Below, one piece after another: positions 1 to 11,523 of a DNA stretch of 64,000 bases. A program made the translations under genes and the position numbers. The stretch's first letter is position 1, and each line of letters begins with the position of its first letter. The notes under the pieces are model-generated. The model was not told the DNA's origin, did not search any database, and saw only the letters and a program-made list of their open reading frames with translations. This DNA comes from Isoetes taiwanensis (Eukaryota > Streptophyta > Lycopodiopsida > Isoetales > Isoetaceae): the NCBI GenBank assembly GCA_021234155.1, contig JAJEKV010000073.1, positions 6,350,083-6,414,082 of the forward strand. The letters are read 5' to 3'.

Positions 1-138
1 GGGTGGTTAACAGTCTCCTAAAGATTGGAGAGTGTTTCTATTTCTTTATTTCGTGTTGTTTCCAGTAGTGTTTTCTTTAGTTTTCAGTCGATTCAAAAGC
101 AAACTAAACTAGCCTATCTACAAATTCTAGATGAACTT

Positions 139-1378
139 TTAACTAAACAAACTTAAGGCAACATGTTGTTGCCAGTACCTCTTCAAGTGTAGGATGTTGA
201 TAGGATTCAACAATTCTCTGCCATCAAGTACGTCTCTCAGCCAATAGGAATCTTTCCCTGCCTTACCAATTACTTCGAAAGGCCCCTCCCAAAGATTCTC
301 AAACTTTGTTGCTATGTCTTCCCTTGCCTTGTTCCATTTTAAAACCAGTTCACGTGATTTGAGAGTGCCTTGGAGCTTGTGAGCAGCTTTAAATGCTGCT
401 ATATCTTTGGCCTTTTTTATCATAACTGCATTCTCAGCTTCATATCTGTGTTCTTCCAACTGCATCAATCTCACACATCTTTCTTTTAGTGCATCATCCA
501 TTTCTAAATTTATTTGATATGCCAATCTGAGTGACGGAAGCTCAAGCTCAATTGCCACCACATATTCTATGCCATAAACCAGACTGAAAGGCGTGTGTTT
601 GGTGGAAGCTTTAATGGTGGTCCTATATGCCCATAATGCATCATGAAGCTTCAAATGCCAATCTCTTTTGGAAATGCTGATGGTTTTCTTCAGAATTGAC
701 TTCAAAACCTTGTTGCTTGACTCAGCCCTGACCATTACCTTGAGGTTAATATGCCGAGCTTTTGGTGTGTTTGACCTTTAGAGTGGCTAGCAACAAGGCG
801 ATAGTTTGGCTCATGAACTGACTTCCCCTATCAGAAATAATTTTAAAAGGGATTCCAAATCGAGCACAAATGTTCTCATCTTGATGTGGTGTGGGCATTT
901 GTTTCTCTAAGAGGAACTGCTTCAGCCCATTTGGTAAAATAATCTGTGGCCACAAGTATAAATTGATGCTAAGCTAAGGAAGGTGGATCTATTGGACCTA
1001 TGAAATCAAGTCCCCATGTTTGGAATGGCCCTGGAGAAGTTATGGCAGTGAAAGAAGCTGGTTGCAATGTCCTTTTGCCAAAGATTTGGCATTTATGACA
1101 ATACTTTATAAGCAATCTTTAAAAAGGGTAGGCCAAAAGTATCCAGACCTTAAAATCATTTTGGCAGTTGTATTAGCAGCAAAGTGTCCACCACAAATGC
1201 CTTCATGACAAGCCTCAATGATCATTTCGGCTTCTTCATGATCCACACATCTCAGCAACACTCCCTCCTTGTCAACTTTGCACAATATTTCTCCAATCAA
1301 TCTGAACTTTTTGCATTTCTCTTTGAATCTTCTTTCCTGGCTGCTACTCAAGTCTTCTGGCAACTCATTGTTCTCCAA
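139..1378 (-). pseudogene. Gypsy B integrase (Ty3/gypsy pol, C-terminal part), broken
   Basis: Integrase of a Ty3/gypsy retrotransposon, read from 1378 down to 139. The zinc-binding H2C2 segment is at 1106-1378 (HEGICGGHFAANTTAKMI, then GYFWPTLFKDC). The catalytic core fragment is at 746-955 (ARFGIPFKIISDRGSQF, with the second catalytic Asp in SDRG). The rest of the core and the C-terminal GPF module are at 139-735 (WAYRTTIKASTKHTPF, then WEGPFEVI). I see no chromodomain after the GPF module, unlike elements 1 and 2, although the element's 3' end may lie beyond the window edge. The frame is broken near 740 and between 955 and 1106. Similar sequence lies in gypsy C at 60434-61470. Bases 1-138 hold no recognisable gene and are probably the 3' untranslated part. 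Confidence 0.85.
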
Positions 1379-1399
1379 ATAATTCCTGATATCAAGTTG

Positions 1400-1620
1400 T
1401 CAGTCCGAGTCTTTTGCATGAAAGGCAACCAAATTAGTGACACCAACATTATTTAAATCCTCATGTTTAAACAAAGCATAAGGCAAATAGGAACTAGGAT
1501 TCTCAACTAAGTTCACCACCTTGACCGTAATATTGTAAGCTTGAAGTTTACAAGCCCATCTACATAACTTGGCCTTAGGCTGTTTTTTTTGCAAACAGGA
1601 GAGATAAAGGATTTTGCCTC
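1400..1620 (-). pseudogene. Gypsy B RNase H C-terminal fragment
   Basis: The segment after RT in Ty3/gypsy pol, recognised by AKLCRWACKLQAYNITVKVV (the 'R..RW...L..Y...V' motif ending the RNase H/connection region) and by NPLSLLFAKK in a neighbouring frame. The fragment stops at about 1620, where LINE-A sequence begins. The N-terminal half of the same domain reappears at 19610-19952 on the same strand, so LINE-A (plus element 1 inside it) splits one gypsy B copy. Only about ten residues are missing between the halves. One frameshift separates the two readable frames. Confidence 0.75.
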
Positions 1621-1639
1621 ATGTAGATTTGAGTATAGT

Positions 1640-1725
1640 TGTTTTGCAAAAGGAAGGAAGGAAGGAAGGAAGTTTATTTTAACGTCCACGGAGGCCAGAG
1701 GCCTATGAGACGGCACAGAACAGGC
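1640..1725 (-). other. LINE-A 3' end: stem-loop, conserved box and CCTT-type tail
   Basis: Read on the minus strand, the LINE ends with a small hairpin (AGGCC, loop TCT, GGCCT), the box TCCGTGGACGTTAAAA and then a short tandem tail made of TTCC repeats (plus-strand GGAAGGAAGG at 1650-1670). The same hairpin-plus-box arrangement closes the LINE-B copies at about 23880, 40960, 48670 and, on the plus strand, 43130-43190. The box marks the true 3' end of the element and its orientation. Confidence 0.7.
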
Positions 1726-1837
1726 AAAAAAGCCAAAAACCCCAACACCAAAAACAAACAATGTAACTGTACAGTAGAACCCTACTACCGGGATGAAAAA
1801 ACCCCCACTTGGGAGGAAAAACCCTAACAGTAGGCTC

Positions 1838-4168
1838 TCAAATACCATGCCCCAGAAGAGCAAGTCTGACGGCCGAAATCTGCAGGATGTAAGCTCCCAG
1901 TCGCGCTACCATAGGTGATGCGAGTAACTGATGTAGCGGTGTGTCAGAGCATCTAAGATCAGTGTGCACTGCTCGGACATGGGCATATGCTGGGCACCGT
2001 TGGAGGGCATGGTGCTCATCCTCTATCACGTGCATCTCACAACACTGACATATCCTCTCCTCCACAGGGATCCGTGCCCGCCATTCACCCCCGGCCGACT
2101 GTCTCAATTACGGAGGTAATGGGAACTTCGTCCTTATGGCGGCAATAGCTCTCCGTTTCTTCCGCGAGAGATGTGTGCTTTCAAGTACCGATGGGGTCCA
2201 TGCTCAAGGCGGGATTAATGCGGCGTGATAGTGCTACGTCTTGGGCTTTGCAAGAGTAGAGGCATCCCACAGAGTGGCAGCATAGCCCGCATCCAATTCC
2301 CCATTCTGCGCATCAGAATCTGCCAGTGCCACCATCTGTTGGTAATCCATAGACCACCTCCTAAACCATCCCTTACAATGCTCGTGCCATACCCTCTTCA
2401 GCCGCTGGGGGCCCTGCGTTAACAACACGGCCTGTGGGGGCAAGCGATGCTCATCCATCCCATCCACCTTATGGAAGCAAGTAAGATGCCTTCGATAGAA
2501 TCTTTGTAAAAGGCGAACCCCGCCTCATACAACAAAATCTGATGCGATGCGGTGTCCTTCACTCCCAAGCTATATGTCAAGAAAGCTTTACGCACCCTTT
2601 CCAACCTATCCCACGTATTTTTGCTATCTTTGGGCCCCAAACCTCCACCCCATATAGCAAAGACCGGCTCAACCAAAGCCCTAAGCGGGTGTGCTCTCCT
2701 CGCCTGATCCAGAGAGATCTATCAGGCAACACGCGTTTTTGAACTTTGCATATAAAGCCTTCGGCCAGACCGGCTCTCCTCTCCACACATTCATCCCACG
2801 GCATGTTAGTAGTGAAATCAATTCCTCAGATACTTGAAGCTCCAAGACCATCTCCACTTCCTGCCCCCTCGTAATAGAACTCCGGGATAGGGTGTTGCGA
2901 GGACAGGATCGCGAGAAGCTTAGTTTTGTGCAAGTTCATTGTCATTCCCGTTGCCCCACGTAACCCCGAGGGCATCCAAATCTTTGCTGCATCTTTGCTG
3001 GCCGTGTGAGCTAGCAAAGCTACATCATCCGCGATATAGTGGCCTGGCTCACGAGGTCGCATCGGATAATTGCACCCGGCTCCCCCATGGTGTCGCATCC
3101 ACGCCTCGAAGCTATCAATGTACAACCCAAAAGCGTTGGAGACAACGGCAGCCCCGCTTAACTCCCATAGTGCTAGCTACCCGCCGATCCTCATAAGGCG
3201 GTCGCAAAGATAAATCCCATCATAAAAGCTGGTGCACCACATTCGCAACTCTGTGGAACTTCGCAATTCTTGCAACCTGCCACAAGATGTCTCGGGGGGG
3301 CGGTATCATATGCGATCTTAAAATCTACAAAGCAAAGAATACAAGTCCTCGCCGCTCATTACGGCTTGCCTCCATCAACACTCTCAAAGTGAAGATATGG
3401 TCATCGTGGAGTGAGGAAATTAAAGCGCTCGCCAATTGCCCGCACCCCCCCTCCTCGCCCACTTAGTAAGTTTCTTCTCCACCACCCCGCGGGAGCTTTG
3501 CAAACAAGGCGAGCTTACCATAATCATCCAGGTAATTCGCGGCTCATCCAGATATTACCTTTTATGAGCGAGGAACAACCTTACTAACCATCCACTCTCG
3601 GGGAGCCCCTCGCTCGAGCACGGTTAATGATCACCGGGGGCCCTACCACAGATGGGCCACCCCATTTCAACGGCTTCGGCCTGCAGCCCCAGCAAATCCT
3701 TTGCCTTGCCATTAGCCGGATGCTCGAGACCTGGCGAACATCCTCCCGCGTGAGCCGCGGCACCTCTCCTACCTGATCCGGGACCACGGCATTAGCTCCG
3801 GCCCGGGTCATATAACTCCCGCAAGCGGTGCATCCATTGCTCCACACTTACATTACCAGCCACCGGGCGCTTCTTATATAACACCTTACGCCAAAAGCTT
3901 TTGGCTCGCCATGAGCATGTCAAACAAGCGCCCGGTTTTCGCCATGTATCTCCCCTTCTTGGCTTTTAGGAAGAGCTTATAGTCTTTGGGCCTGTGGGCG
4001 CAACCGTGGATCTATGACCAAGCGCAACCTGGCTCTTTAGAGCCTTGCAATCAACATCAAACCACGGGTTCTCGTGAAAATGCGCGGTGTCCCTCCTTGG
4101 AGGGCCCTTTCACCGCAAAGGAAGCCTCGCAGCTGCAGCGGCGCCCTCACCAGCCATGCACACTGTCT
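1838..4168 (-). pseudogene. LINE-A ORF2, reverse transcriptase half, 3' part
   Basis: Non-LTR retrotransposon ORF2, heavily frameshifted and GC-rich. From its N-terminal side downward: the start of the linker before RT (DVDCKALKSQVALG, about 3990-4040), an RT-entry segment (LTREDV... KWGGPSVV, 3584-3847), the RT palm with HYIADDVALLA in place of the usual YADD core and a following MNLHKTKLLA (2826-3125), and thumb regions (2234-2804). At the end is a zinc-knuckle-like C-terminus, ICQCCEMHVIEDEHHALQRC (1838-2107), the terminal Cys/His cluster seen in plant LINE ORF2. The reading continues at 17243 after the element 1 insertion. No frame is intact. Confidence 0.8.
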
Positions 4169-5735
4169 TGTCGTGGACGTCCCCTACTCGTATCGGTGCT
4201 CTCACCGTGATACAAACAGAGTTCTTCCCCACACCAGCTCCATGTGTCGATCTGGGGCCCTCCACATATCATCGCACCTGCAACGAGTCCCAAAGTGGGA
4301 AGAGTGAAGGTGTCATTCTACCCCGTCTCCCTCGGGGCCTACCTAGTCATGAAGCGTAAACATACATGTCAAGCACCAACGGAATCCTCCATCCACCTAG
4401 AGGGGTGGTATATCAACATCTGCATAGGCAGTGGTCAGCACATCACATGGGGATCCTACCCAAGGCTCGAGACTCAAGGGTGATGACGGCTTGGGTCTCC
4501 CGTGAGTTCATTGCGCAGGCAATTCATGGCAATGGATTTGGCTGGCATAAGAACATGGCATAGGGTTGTCCACTCCATCCGCCCCTCCCTGTGCACACTT
4601 TGGTGTAGTAGGCTGAAAAGTGTTGGGACTGACTGTAGCCGCACGGATGCATAGCCAAGGGGCTATTCCTGGGTCTCATCCTCCCATTCGATGGGGGTGT
4701 AGGGATCACTCCCTCCGAGATCTACATGCTAACTCAAGGTGACTAGAGGGCCCCTTTGCGTGACCGACCGGAACCTTTGGAAAGTGTACACCACTTCACG
4801 GGTGTCGAGCCCATGCCTTACCCGCATTCGGTGGTAAGCCATTGGACCTAGTCACAATGATCCCCGGAGAGGCTTTTACACACCAGGGGATCGTTCAAGA
4901 GTCGACAGGACATGAACCTCCTTCTTAGCCGGTCCGGCCCCTTCACCCACAACCGTGTGTGGCTCTTGTACACAGGCCGAATCTCGGTGTGCTAGAGAGG
5001 CTACTCTAGGAGCATCAACTACAAGCTTTAGGGCCTCTACCCCCTTCCCAATACAAGGAGTTCACAGAGATACATCATCCAAATACATCGGAGAAGAACT
5101 AAAGAACTAGATCTAATCATAGAGTTAGGTTCTTTAGTTAGTGTCCGAGATCTAAGATCTAGATAGCTACTATGGGCAATTTAATAGTCTAAACCTCACC
5201 GATTCTATGACTAGAAGGCGGTTTAAGCTATTAAATTGACCAAATACCTGATCCTTGAGTGGCTCCTCCCGACCGAGTTCAACCATCGGGCTGAAATGAG
5301 CGAATTCGTGGGAACCGATGGTGCAATTACAGGCGGGCGCACGGGAGGCGTTTTTGGCTCCCGGGCAGCCAAAACTGAGCTCTAAAACCCTAAGGACGAA
5401 AAAACTAGCAAGCTAGGGTTTTCCTACCCCTAAATAGATATGGGGTTTAGGCTAGGGTTTCCAATTACCCAATTTGGCATGTGGGATAATTGGAAAGGCC
5501 CCACTTGCCTTTAATGGCTAGGTGGCAAAATATGCCAACATGGAAAGGTGTGTTCTCATTAATGTGCACATGTGCACATTAATAATATATGAACACTCCT
5601 AGCAAGTTGCCCCTAGGGCTACTTACCGGCTATCCGCTGGGCGACACGCCGGTCGGAGTGGTGGTAGGGCGTATGATTTGGGCGGTATAAAGATATCGCC
5701 CGGGACCGTAGAGCATCGTATTTTGGAACATCACA
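4169..5735 (-). repeat. Element 1 3' LTR (left copy)
   Basis: Direct repeat of 15701-17242. Long identical blocks (for example around 5040-5220 and 16560-16740) are separated by short scrambled patches. The inner edge ends in GGAACATCACA at 5735, directly beside the polypurine tract, which makes this the 3' LTR of a minus-strand element. The outer edge is blurred (TGTCGTGGACGTCC instead of TGTGACGTCC). A block near 4540-4600 (GGGTTGTCCACTCCATCCGC) is shared with the LTRs of element 2. Confidence 0.85.
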
Positions 5736-5748
5736 TTCTCCCCACCTT
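5736..5748 (-). other. Polypurine tract of element 1
   Basis: On the minus strand AAGGTGGGGAGAA directly precedes the LTR start TGTGATG. Element 2 has AAGGAGGGGAGAA at the equivalent place. It is the expected primer site for plus-strand DNA synthesis. Confidence 0.75.
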
Positions 5749-6640
5749 GAAATGATGTCGTCCGGCAGCATCGTGGGTCTCCCCACCTTGGGATCTTCCT
5801 AACCCGCAACCGCAATCAACGTGATGCCTACAATATAATCTTTATACATTTATCACGATTACTCTAAGGTAATTACTTTTTAGAACATTATTACGTCATT
5901 ATATTATGGAATACTTATCAATTCATAACACCATTAACAAGTTATTCACTATCTTAAGTTAGACAAAATTTCAACATTTCATATCTATAATTATTGTCCG
6001 AGGTACTTTTCATTCCTTGCAACACATTCCAACAAAACTTGTGTTGCAAGTCTTCGTGAGTTCGACCTCCTTGCCCTCCTGAGCGCCCCATCGGGCTTGG
6101 CTAGTTGTCGACATTCACGTTAGTACCGCTTTTAATTATTTAATAAATTTTGGTTATATGGTGACCACCCCACCTATCTACATGAATGCATGGCTAATCT
6201 CCCGCCGTAGGAAGAGGATGAATCTTCCATAATGGCAGTGGAGGCGGCCCATATGCCTATATGCCGCTCATGCCTACACCTCTAGTTGCCCAAGTGGAGG
6301 ATATCCTTCTCGCGGGGGCGGAAGGATGGATTCCTCCTATCAAAGCATATATGGGGCTAAAGGTGCTTTCCCTATCAATGCATTCCTTAATGACCTCCTT
6401 TCTTTCGAGGTCGCCTACTTCCGCGGGAACGAAGTAGACTTTCTAATCTACCTTCCACTCGCCCAATCGGAAACGCGGTCATGCCTACATTGACATTACA
6501 CCACGCCCTAGAGATCACCGTAGTGGTCTCATCATCGGTAATAACGCATGCGACCCATACCAAGCGTAGGTTGCATGCGTAGATTAATCTATACAAGAAT
6601 TAACCTACACAAATCGACATGCCCGAGGCGATTTCTTCGG
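5749..6640 (-). other. Element 1 3' untranslated region with conserved block 6474-6556
   Basis: No convincing coding region. A block at 6474-6556 (minus-strand core TACCGATGATGAGA, later GTCAATGT and CATGACCGCG) is clearly alignable with 38169-38237 of element 2 at the same place, downstream of the chromodomain. Differences between the two fall mostly at would-be first and second codon positions, so I read it as a conserved RNA or DNA element and not as coding sequence. The remainder shows nothing recognisable. Confidence 0.55.
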
Positions 6641-8140
6641 AGATGACCTTGCCGTCCCATTGCTCCATAAACCGCGGGTATGCTTGCTTTACTAAATCCT
6701 TCTTAAGTACCCACGTCGCGTCTTCCACGGCAAGTGTTTCCACTTGACCAAGTATTGGAGGAACTCCCACCTCCTTGTCTTCTTGAAAGCTTTATCAAGA
6801 ATCATTTTCTGGAACTATTTCCAGTTTGCTCCTCCGCTCATTTCCAACAACGTTGGAGTGTCCAAGACCGATGCGGATTTGGATTATGCTTCTTCAACAA
6901 ACTCACGTGGAAGACCCTATGAATCTTTAGGTGTTTGGCAAATCCAACTTGTAGGATTGATTACCTACTCTCTTGATTATTCGAAGGGTCCAGCCCACCT
7001 TGGAGCAAGCTTTTGCAATTGCCAATCCCGAGCTTACCGCTTTACCTTTATCTTGAGCCATACATCATCTCCAACTTTGAACTCTCGATTGCTCGATGCT
7101 TGCCTACGATGCTCTTCCCGACGACTTCTTGCCGCTAGCGATAACCTCGAACTTCTTCCACGAGCTGCGCGTGATATCGGCCAACATCTGATGCGAAACT
7201 TCTACTTTTGACACGGGGGGTTGTTGCCAAGTGTCCGAGTTAGGCAATCGATAGCCATAATTGATCATAAATGCGACATTTGGGACGATTCCTCGCTTGG
7301 TGCTATTGTATGCAAACTCCACCAAGTGAATGAATTCTTCCCACATACTTTGCTTATTCCGCACATAGTTTAAGTAGCATGTCTTCTAAGATCTGTTGGT
7401 CCGCTCCGTCGGCCATCCGTCTCGAGGATGATACGCCGTGCTCATGGATAGCTTGGTCTCGAATCGTCGCCAAAGAGGTCTTGCCAAAAGGCACTCATGA
7501 ACCGGATCCCGGCCGGAGATAATCTCCTTGGCATGCCGTGAAGCACGAAGATCTCTTTGGTGAAGAGCTTTATTTTGTATCCATAGCTGTATCTCGTGGT
7601 CCCGCAAGGCAAAATGTGCCATCTTCGACAACTTGTCGACCATTACCATCAAGGCATCCTTGCCTCTCATTTGTTCTTGGGAGTCCCGTGATGAAATCCA
7701 TGCTGATGACCTCCCACTTAGCGTTTGGCACCGCTAATGGCTCTAATGCCCCCGACCAATTTTGCTCGCCCAGCTTTCGCCCCGCTGGCATAGCCGACAT
7801 TCCTTGATGTAGCGAGCTATTTGCTTCTTCATTCCGGCCAATAATAGCTGCTGCAAGACTTTGAAATATGTTTTCATGAATCCCGCGATGGCCAGCTATT
7901 GGGCTGTTAGTGTCATGGAGGATCAACTTCCTTACACCGATGATGAGATGCACGCACAACTTGTTCTTATGGTATAACAGGTTGCCTTCCTTCTTATAAT
8001 GCTTGAAGGCCTCCCGCTCTTTATCTGTTCTAGCCTCCTTAGAGAGGCTTGCCCATACTTCCCACGAAATCCACATCCGTTGGCAAGGACTCTTCAATCT
8101 TCTTACCAAAGTCATTTGAGAGGCGTCGAAATTGCATTGC
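6640..8140 (-). pseudogene. Element 1 integrase with C-terminal chromodomain, broken
   Basis: Chromovirus integrase read from 8140 down. Visible parts are the H2C2 zinc region (GHRGIHENIF), the core entry NAKWEVISMDFITGLPRT (first catalytic Asp), DRDPVHE and MSTAYHPRDGWPTERTN (second Asp and catalytic Glu region), and WEEFIHLVEFAYNS and MINYGYRLP at 7104-7364. The GPF module (PRWAGPFRII) is near 7000, and the chromodomain at about 6640-6815 has LQYLVKWKHLP and EDATWVLKKDL. Chromodomains of this type direct integration towards particular chromatin, classically methylated histone H3. Several frameshifts break the reading. Confidence 0.85.
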
Positions 8141-9450
8141 AATGCACTCTAGTTGTCGGGGGATGCCTTGAAAGCGCATCTCGCTACCACATTGAGCTTC
8201 CCAGGGCTTGTAGACTATATCAAAGTCATATTCTTCGAGGAACTCCATCCATCTCCGTTGCCTTTTCAGATTAAGGTGTGGTTGCGTGAATACATATTGG
8301 AGGCTCGATGGTTCGTGATCCAATTGGAACTTCCTTCCCAAGAGATAGTGCCTCCATATTCTTAATGCCCCGACAACCCCAAGCAATTCACGGTCGATGC
8401 GTTGGGGGTAGCGTCCTCGGCGTCGTTCATCTTTACGGAATCATAACGCTACCACACGCCTCTTGCATAAGCCTTTTGTAGCTATCTTACTCGCATCTGT
8501 TGCTACAAGCTTATCTTTCTCGGGTCCGGCAAGGTCAAGGCAGGGGCTGTCGTCGAGCTTCTTTCAACAATTCAAACCCCTTTTGGGCTTTCTTGTGCCA
8601 ATGCTCTACCCGGTCTTTCACCTTCTCGCCCTCGTCGGTGCGATTACCGGGCTGCTATCTTAGCAAAGTTCTTCACGAACTTCCTGTAGTACCCTGCTAG
8701 ACCGAAAACTTCGACCTCGTGCACATTCTTGGCCGCCCAGATTATTGCTTCAATCTTGGCGGGGGTCCGTCGAGATGCCTTCTGCCGAGATCACATGACC
8801 AAGGTATTCCACCTTCTCTCATTTGGAAGGCGCCCGACAACTTTGGCATACAACCGGTGCCTCTTCAACTTCTCTAGCACCCTTCTCAAGTGTTGCACGT
8901 GTTCTTCAAGGGATCTGCTATACACCAAAATGTCATCAAAGAAAACAATCACAAAGGTGTCGGGAACTCCACGAAGATATCGTTCATGAGCCTCATGAAC
9001 GTTAGCGGGGGCATTTGATAAGCCGAAGGCATCAATTGTGAACTCATAATGCCCATTCCGTCCTCGAAGGCGGTCTTGTGGATATCTTCCTCCTTTATCC
9101 GTATCTGATGATAACGACCTTAAGTCGATTTTTGGAGAAGATCTTTGCTCCTTGAAGCTGATCCATCAAGTCGTCGATCTTGGAAGCGCATACTTGTTCT
9201 TAATGGTGTGCTTATTCAACATGCGTAGTCTATGCACATCCTCAAAGATCCATCCTTCTTCTTGACAAAAGAATGGGCGCCCAAGCGGTAGACACTAGGT
9301 CTAATGAAACCTAGGTCGGCAGCTCCCCGCATTGCTTCTTCGACTCCGACAACTCCTGGCGTTGTCATTCTATATGGAGCCTTGCTTGTAGGCTTTGTTC
9401 GGTCGAGTGCTATCTCGCACTCGACTCCCCTATAAGGAGGGGCTGCTTGA
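8141..9450 (-). pseudogene. Element 1 reverse transcriptase and RNase H, broken
   Basis: RT read from about 9330: KHTIKNKYALPR, then NGHYEFT, and the catalytic strand FVIVFFDDILVYS at about 8918-8965 (plus-strand coordinates), followed by LEEHVQHLRRVLEKL and [14 protein letters not shown]. RNase H continues below 8600 and ends in [17 protein letters not shown] (8150-8386). FFDD in place of the more usual FIDD also occurs in element 2. Many one- and two-base shifts are present, so no single ORF spans the domain. Confidence 0.85.
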
Positions 9451-9599
9451 TCTCATCTGGAAAGAGATCGTGGAACTCCGTGATCAACTTAGCTATTTGC
9501 TTCCGCAACTTGCGAGCATCTTGTCTTCTTTGCTTCCTTCCAATTCCGGCTCGCTAATCTCAAGCTTGAAGATGTATGCTACTTGCTCACTCGGATGCA

Positions 9600-9990
9600 C
9601 TTGAACAGTTTAGAAGACATGCACCGCATGATGGGAACAACTTCTTTACTGTTATCTCAATGATCTTGCCGTTCGGGCGTTGGGAAGGTCACCTTCCGCT
9701 TTCCACAATCAATAATGGCCCTGCTGGTCCAAGGTACTCCATACCTATTATCAAAGTCGTACTTGCCAATGCCCATTATTTCTGCCCCATCGGATCTTAA
9801 TCCCGGCAAGTCGATGTCAAAGTTGATTCTTTTACTGCCGATGCGCCTTCTTTGCTCCACTTGCTAAGACAACGGGCCTTGGCTTTGACTTTAATGGTTT
9901 CAACTTCAACATTTGAACCATTGCGGGAGATGCAAAGTTATGGCTACTTCCGAATCTATCGGGACTATAAATGACTTGGCCTTGGCCTTT
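9600..9990 (-). pseudogene. Element 1 aspartic protease, broken
   Basis: Retroviral-type aspartic protease. The active-site segment near 9945-9975 reads FIVPIDS, and after a one-base slip GSSHNFASPAMVQML, that is a D-S-G-S active site followed by the typical HNF. The C-terminal part at 9657-9860 (YDFDNRYGVPW, AIIDCGKRKVTF) matches the 'DVILGMDWL... IDC..K.V.F' end of Ty3/gypsy proteases with shifts. Confidence 0.7.
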
Positions 9991-10349
9991 CCCTTAATGG
10001 AAATTACTTTATCTTGGCTCTCTGCTTGCTCTCAGTATCTATTGCGGCAAAGATATGACACTCACCACGAATGTAGTCGCGGGCCTCCTGCGCCCGTCGT
10101 CGTCGGTCAAAGTGTCCCAATCTCCCAACTCGCTCTATTTGCACTCATGACATATGGGCGGATTCATTTGTTCTATGGCTTTGGCTGGAAACACCTAAAG
10201 CAAAGTTGCTTTTCTATGCACTCTGTCTCTTCTCCTTGGGCATGGCTGAGAGAAAGGATCGCACGGCTTTGGAGTAGTTTGACCCTTCTGTTTGTCTTTG
10301 AAGGATACCTGCTTCTTCTCCTGCTTTGCTTCCCTTGATTGCCACTATA

Positions 10350-11396
10350 TGGGGGCTCTAGCAGTCTGGGGTTTTTTGTTGTTCTCGGTGGCCGCTTGCT
10401 GCGCCTTTATCTTAGTATCACTTGCTGCCTCGCCCGCTATTAGAGGTCTGTTCCTTACCAAACTTATTGCCTTGGACTCAAGCCGATCTTGTTCTCGGGT
10501 TTATTGCCCTTACAAACTGCGGATCTCCTCGTTCGGGCCTTCAATGTAGCTTTTCAACTGCGTGCTTCTCACCTAACTTTGGCACCTCTGACCTTAGCCT
10601 CATAAATTCCTCCGTGTATTTAAATGCTTGATTTGTTGCCTTCTTTGCAGCACTTTGTAAATTCTTTGCATCATCTTGGACTTGTGTTCTCTTGGGATAA
10701 TGGCGAAGGCTTTAGCAAACTTCTTGAACACCGCAAGCATCCACAGCTTAAGCCATGAGCCTTGGCATAGCCCTTCCACCAAATCGTCTTTGCTCCTTGG
10801 GTTATTTGTTGCCACCACGCCTTTATCCTTATCCTTCATACCATAGGCATTGCCGTATTGGCTCATCTCGTCAAGCCAAGCCTCGCCTCCATGCGACGCT
10901 GTTTCGCTGAGAATTGCTTTCGAGCTTCTGGCCTTCAAACATTTCCCAATCACGAGTCTACTTTCTTACGGTAGTGAGGAGGTTCTTGTGTCCCTTTGTC
11001 GTCCGTCCGGTTGGTTCCTCGCCTTTTCGTGCGCTTTCGGACTTGGTTACGCTCTTCTTCTTCCTCGAGTCGGTGCGAATCTGAGCTTGAGTCGGTCAGA
11101 GCTGAGGGGACCTTCCTCTCTTGCTCCTCTTCTTGTCTCTACGTTCTCCGGTGATGCTTGCGGCGGTTGGCGTTACCACCGACCTGCTCCTGCTTGCGGC
11201 TAGCAAAGCCTTTATACCTTTCGAGGTCCGTCCTCATTTGCGATATTTCTTCTTACGGGGTCATTTGTCCAAATTCTTCAAAGCAGGTTCCTTGCGAGGC
11301 GTGGCTTTGGGCGGACTCTGTTCCTCTCGTAAGTTCCATGGTTATTGTCGTTCTCTGGCGCTTTCGGGCCTCTAGCTGCATACACAAGTGATTCAT
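10350..11396 (-). pseudogene. Element 1 gag, broken
   Basis: Probable Gag structural protein. An ATG at 11396 opens MNHLCMQLEARKRQRT, followed by a highly charged linker rich in R/K/E. The capsid-like part at 10600-10953 ends QSAAKKATNQAF and continues in another frame as KYTEEFMRLRSEV, comparable with AYTYEFMRLRLYV in the gag of element 2. The region between gag and protease (about 9990-10350) should hold a zinc knuckle, but I could not read one cleanly. AT-rich DNA at 11397-11523 separates gag from ORF2. Confidence 0.6.
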
Positions 11397-11523
11397 ATCT
11401 ACATGGTTAGTTTTCCTTGCTTTCTTGCATTATTTATGTTTGTTGGCATGGTTGAGGGGACACAAAATATATCAACAAAACATTTATAGTGCGGAGAATG
11501 TTATATTTATATTTTATATTACA
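11397..11523 (-). other. AT-rich spacer between ORF2 and gag of element 1
   Basis: Very AT-rich, following directly on the TAG of ORF2 (11524) and preceding the gag ATG (11396). It resembles a plant 3' untranslated/polyadenylation region more than linker sequence. Element 2 has comparable AT-rich spacers after each histone ORF (32222-32486 and 33895-34030). This suggests that the histone ORFs are expressed as separate units and not as part of the Gag-Pol frame. Confidence 0.4.

Noticed and set aside
6734-7211. Plus-strand ORF of 155 codons
   Set aside because: Antisense shadow of the element 1 integrase and chromodomain, which read clearly on the minus strand.
9913-10631. Plus-strand ORFs of 69-141 codons
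   Set aside because: Antisense of the element 1 gag/protease region. No domain.
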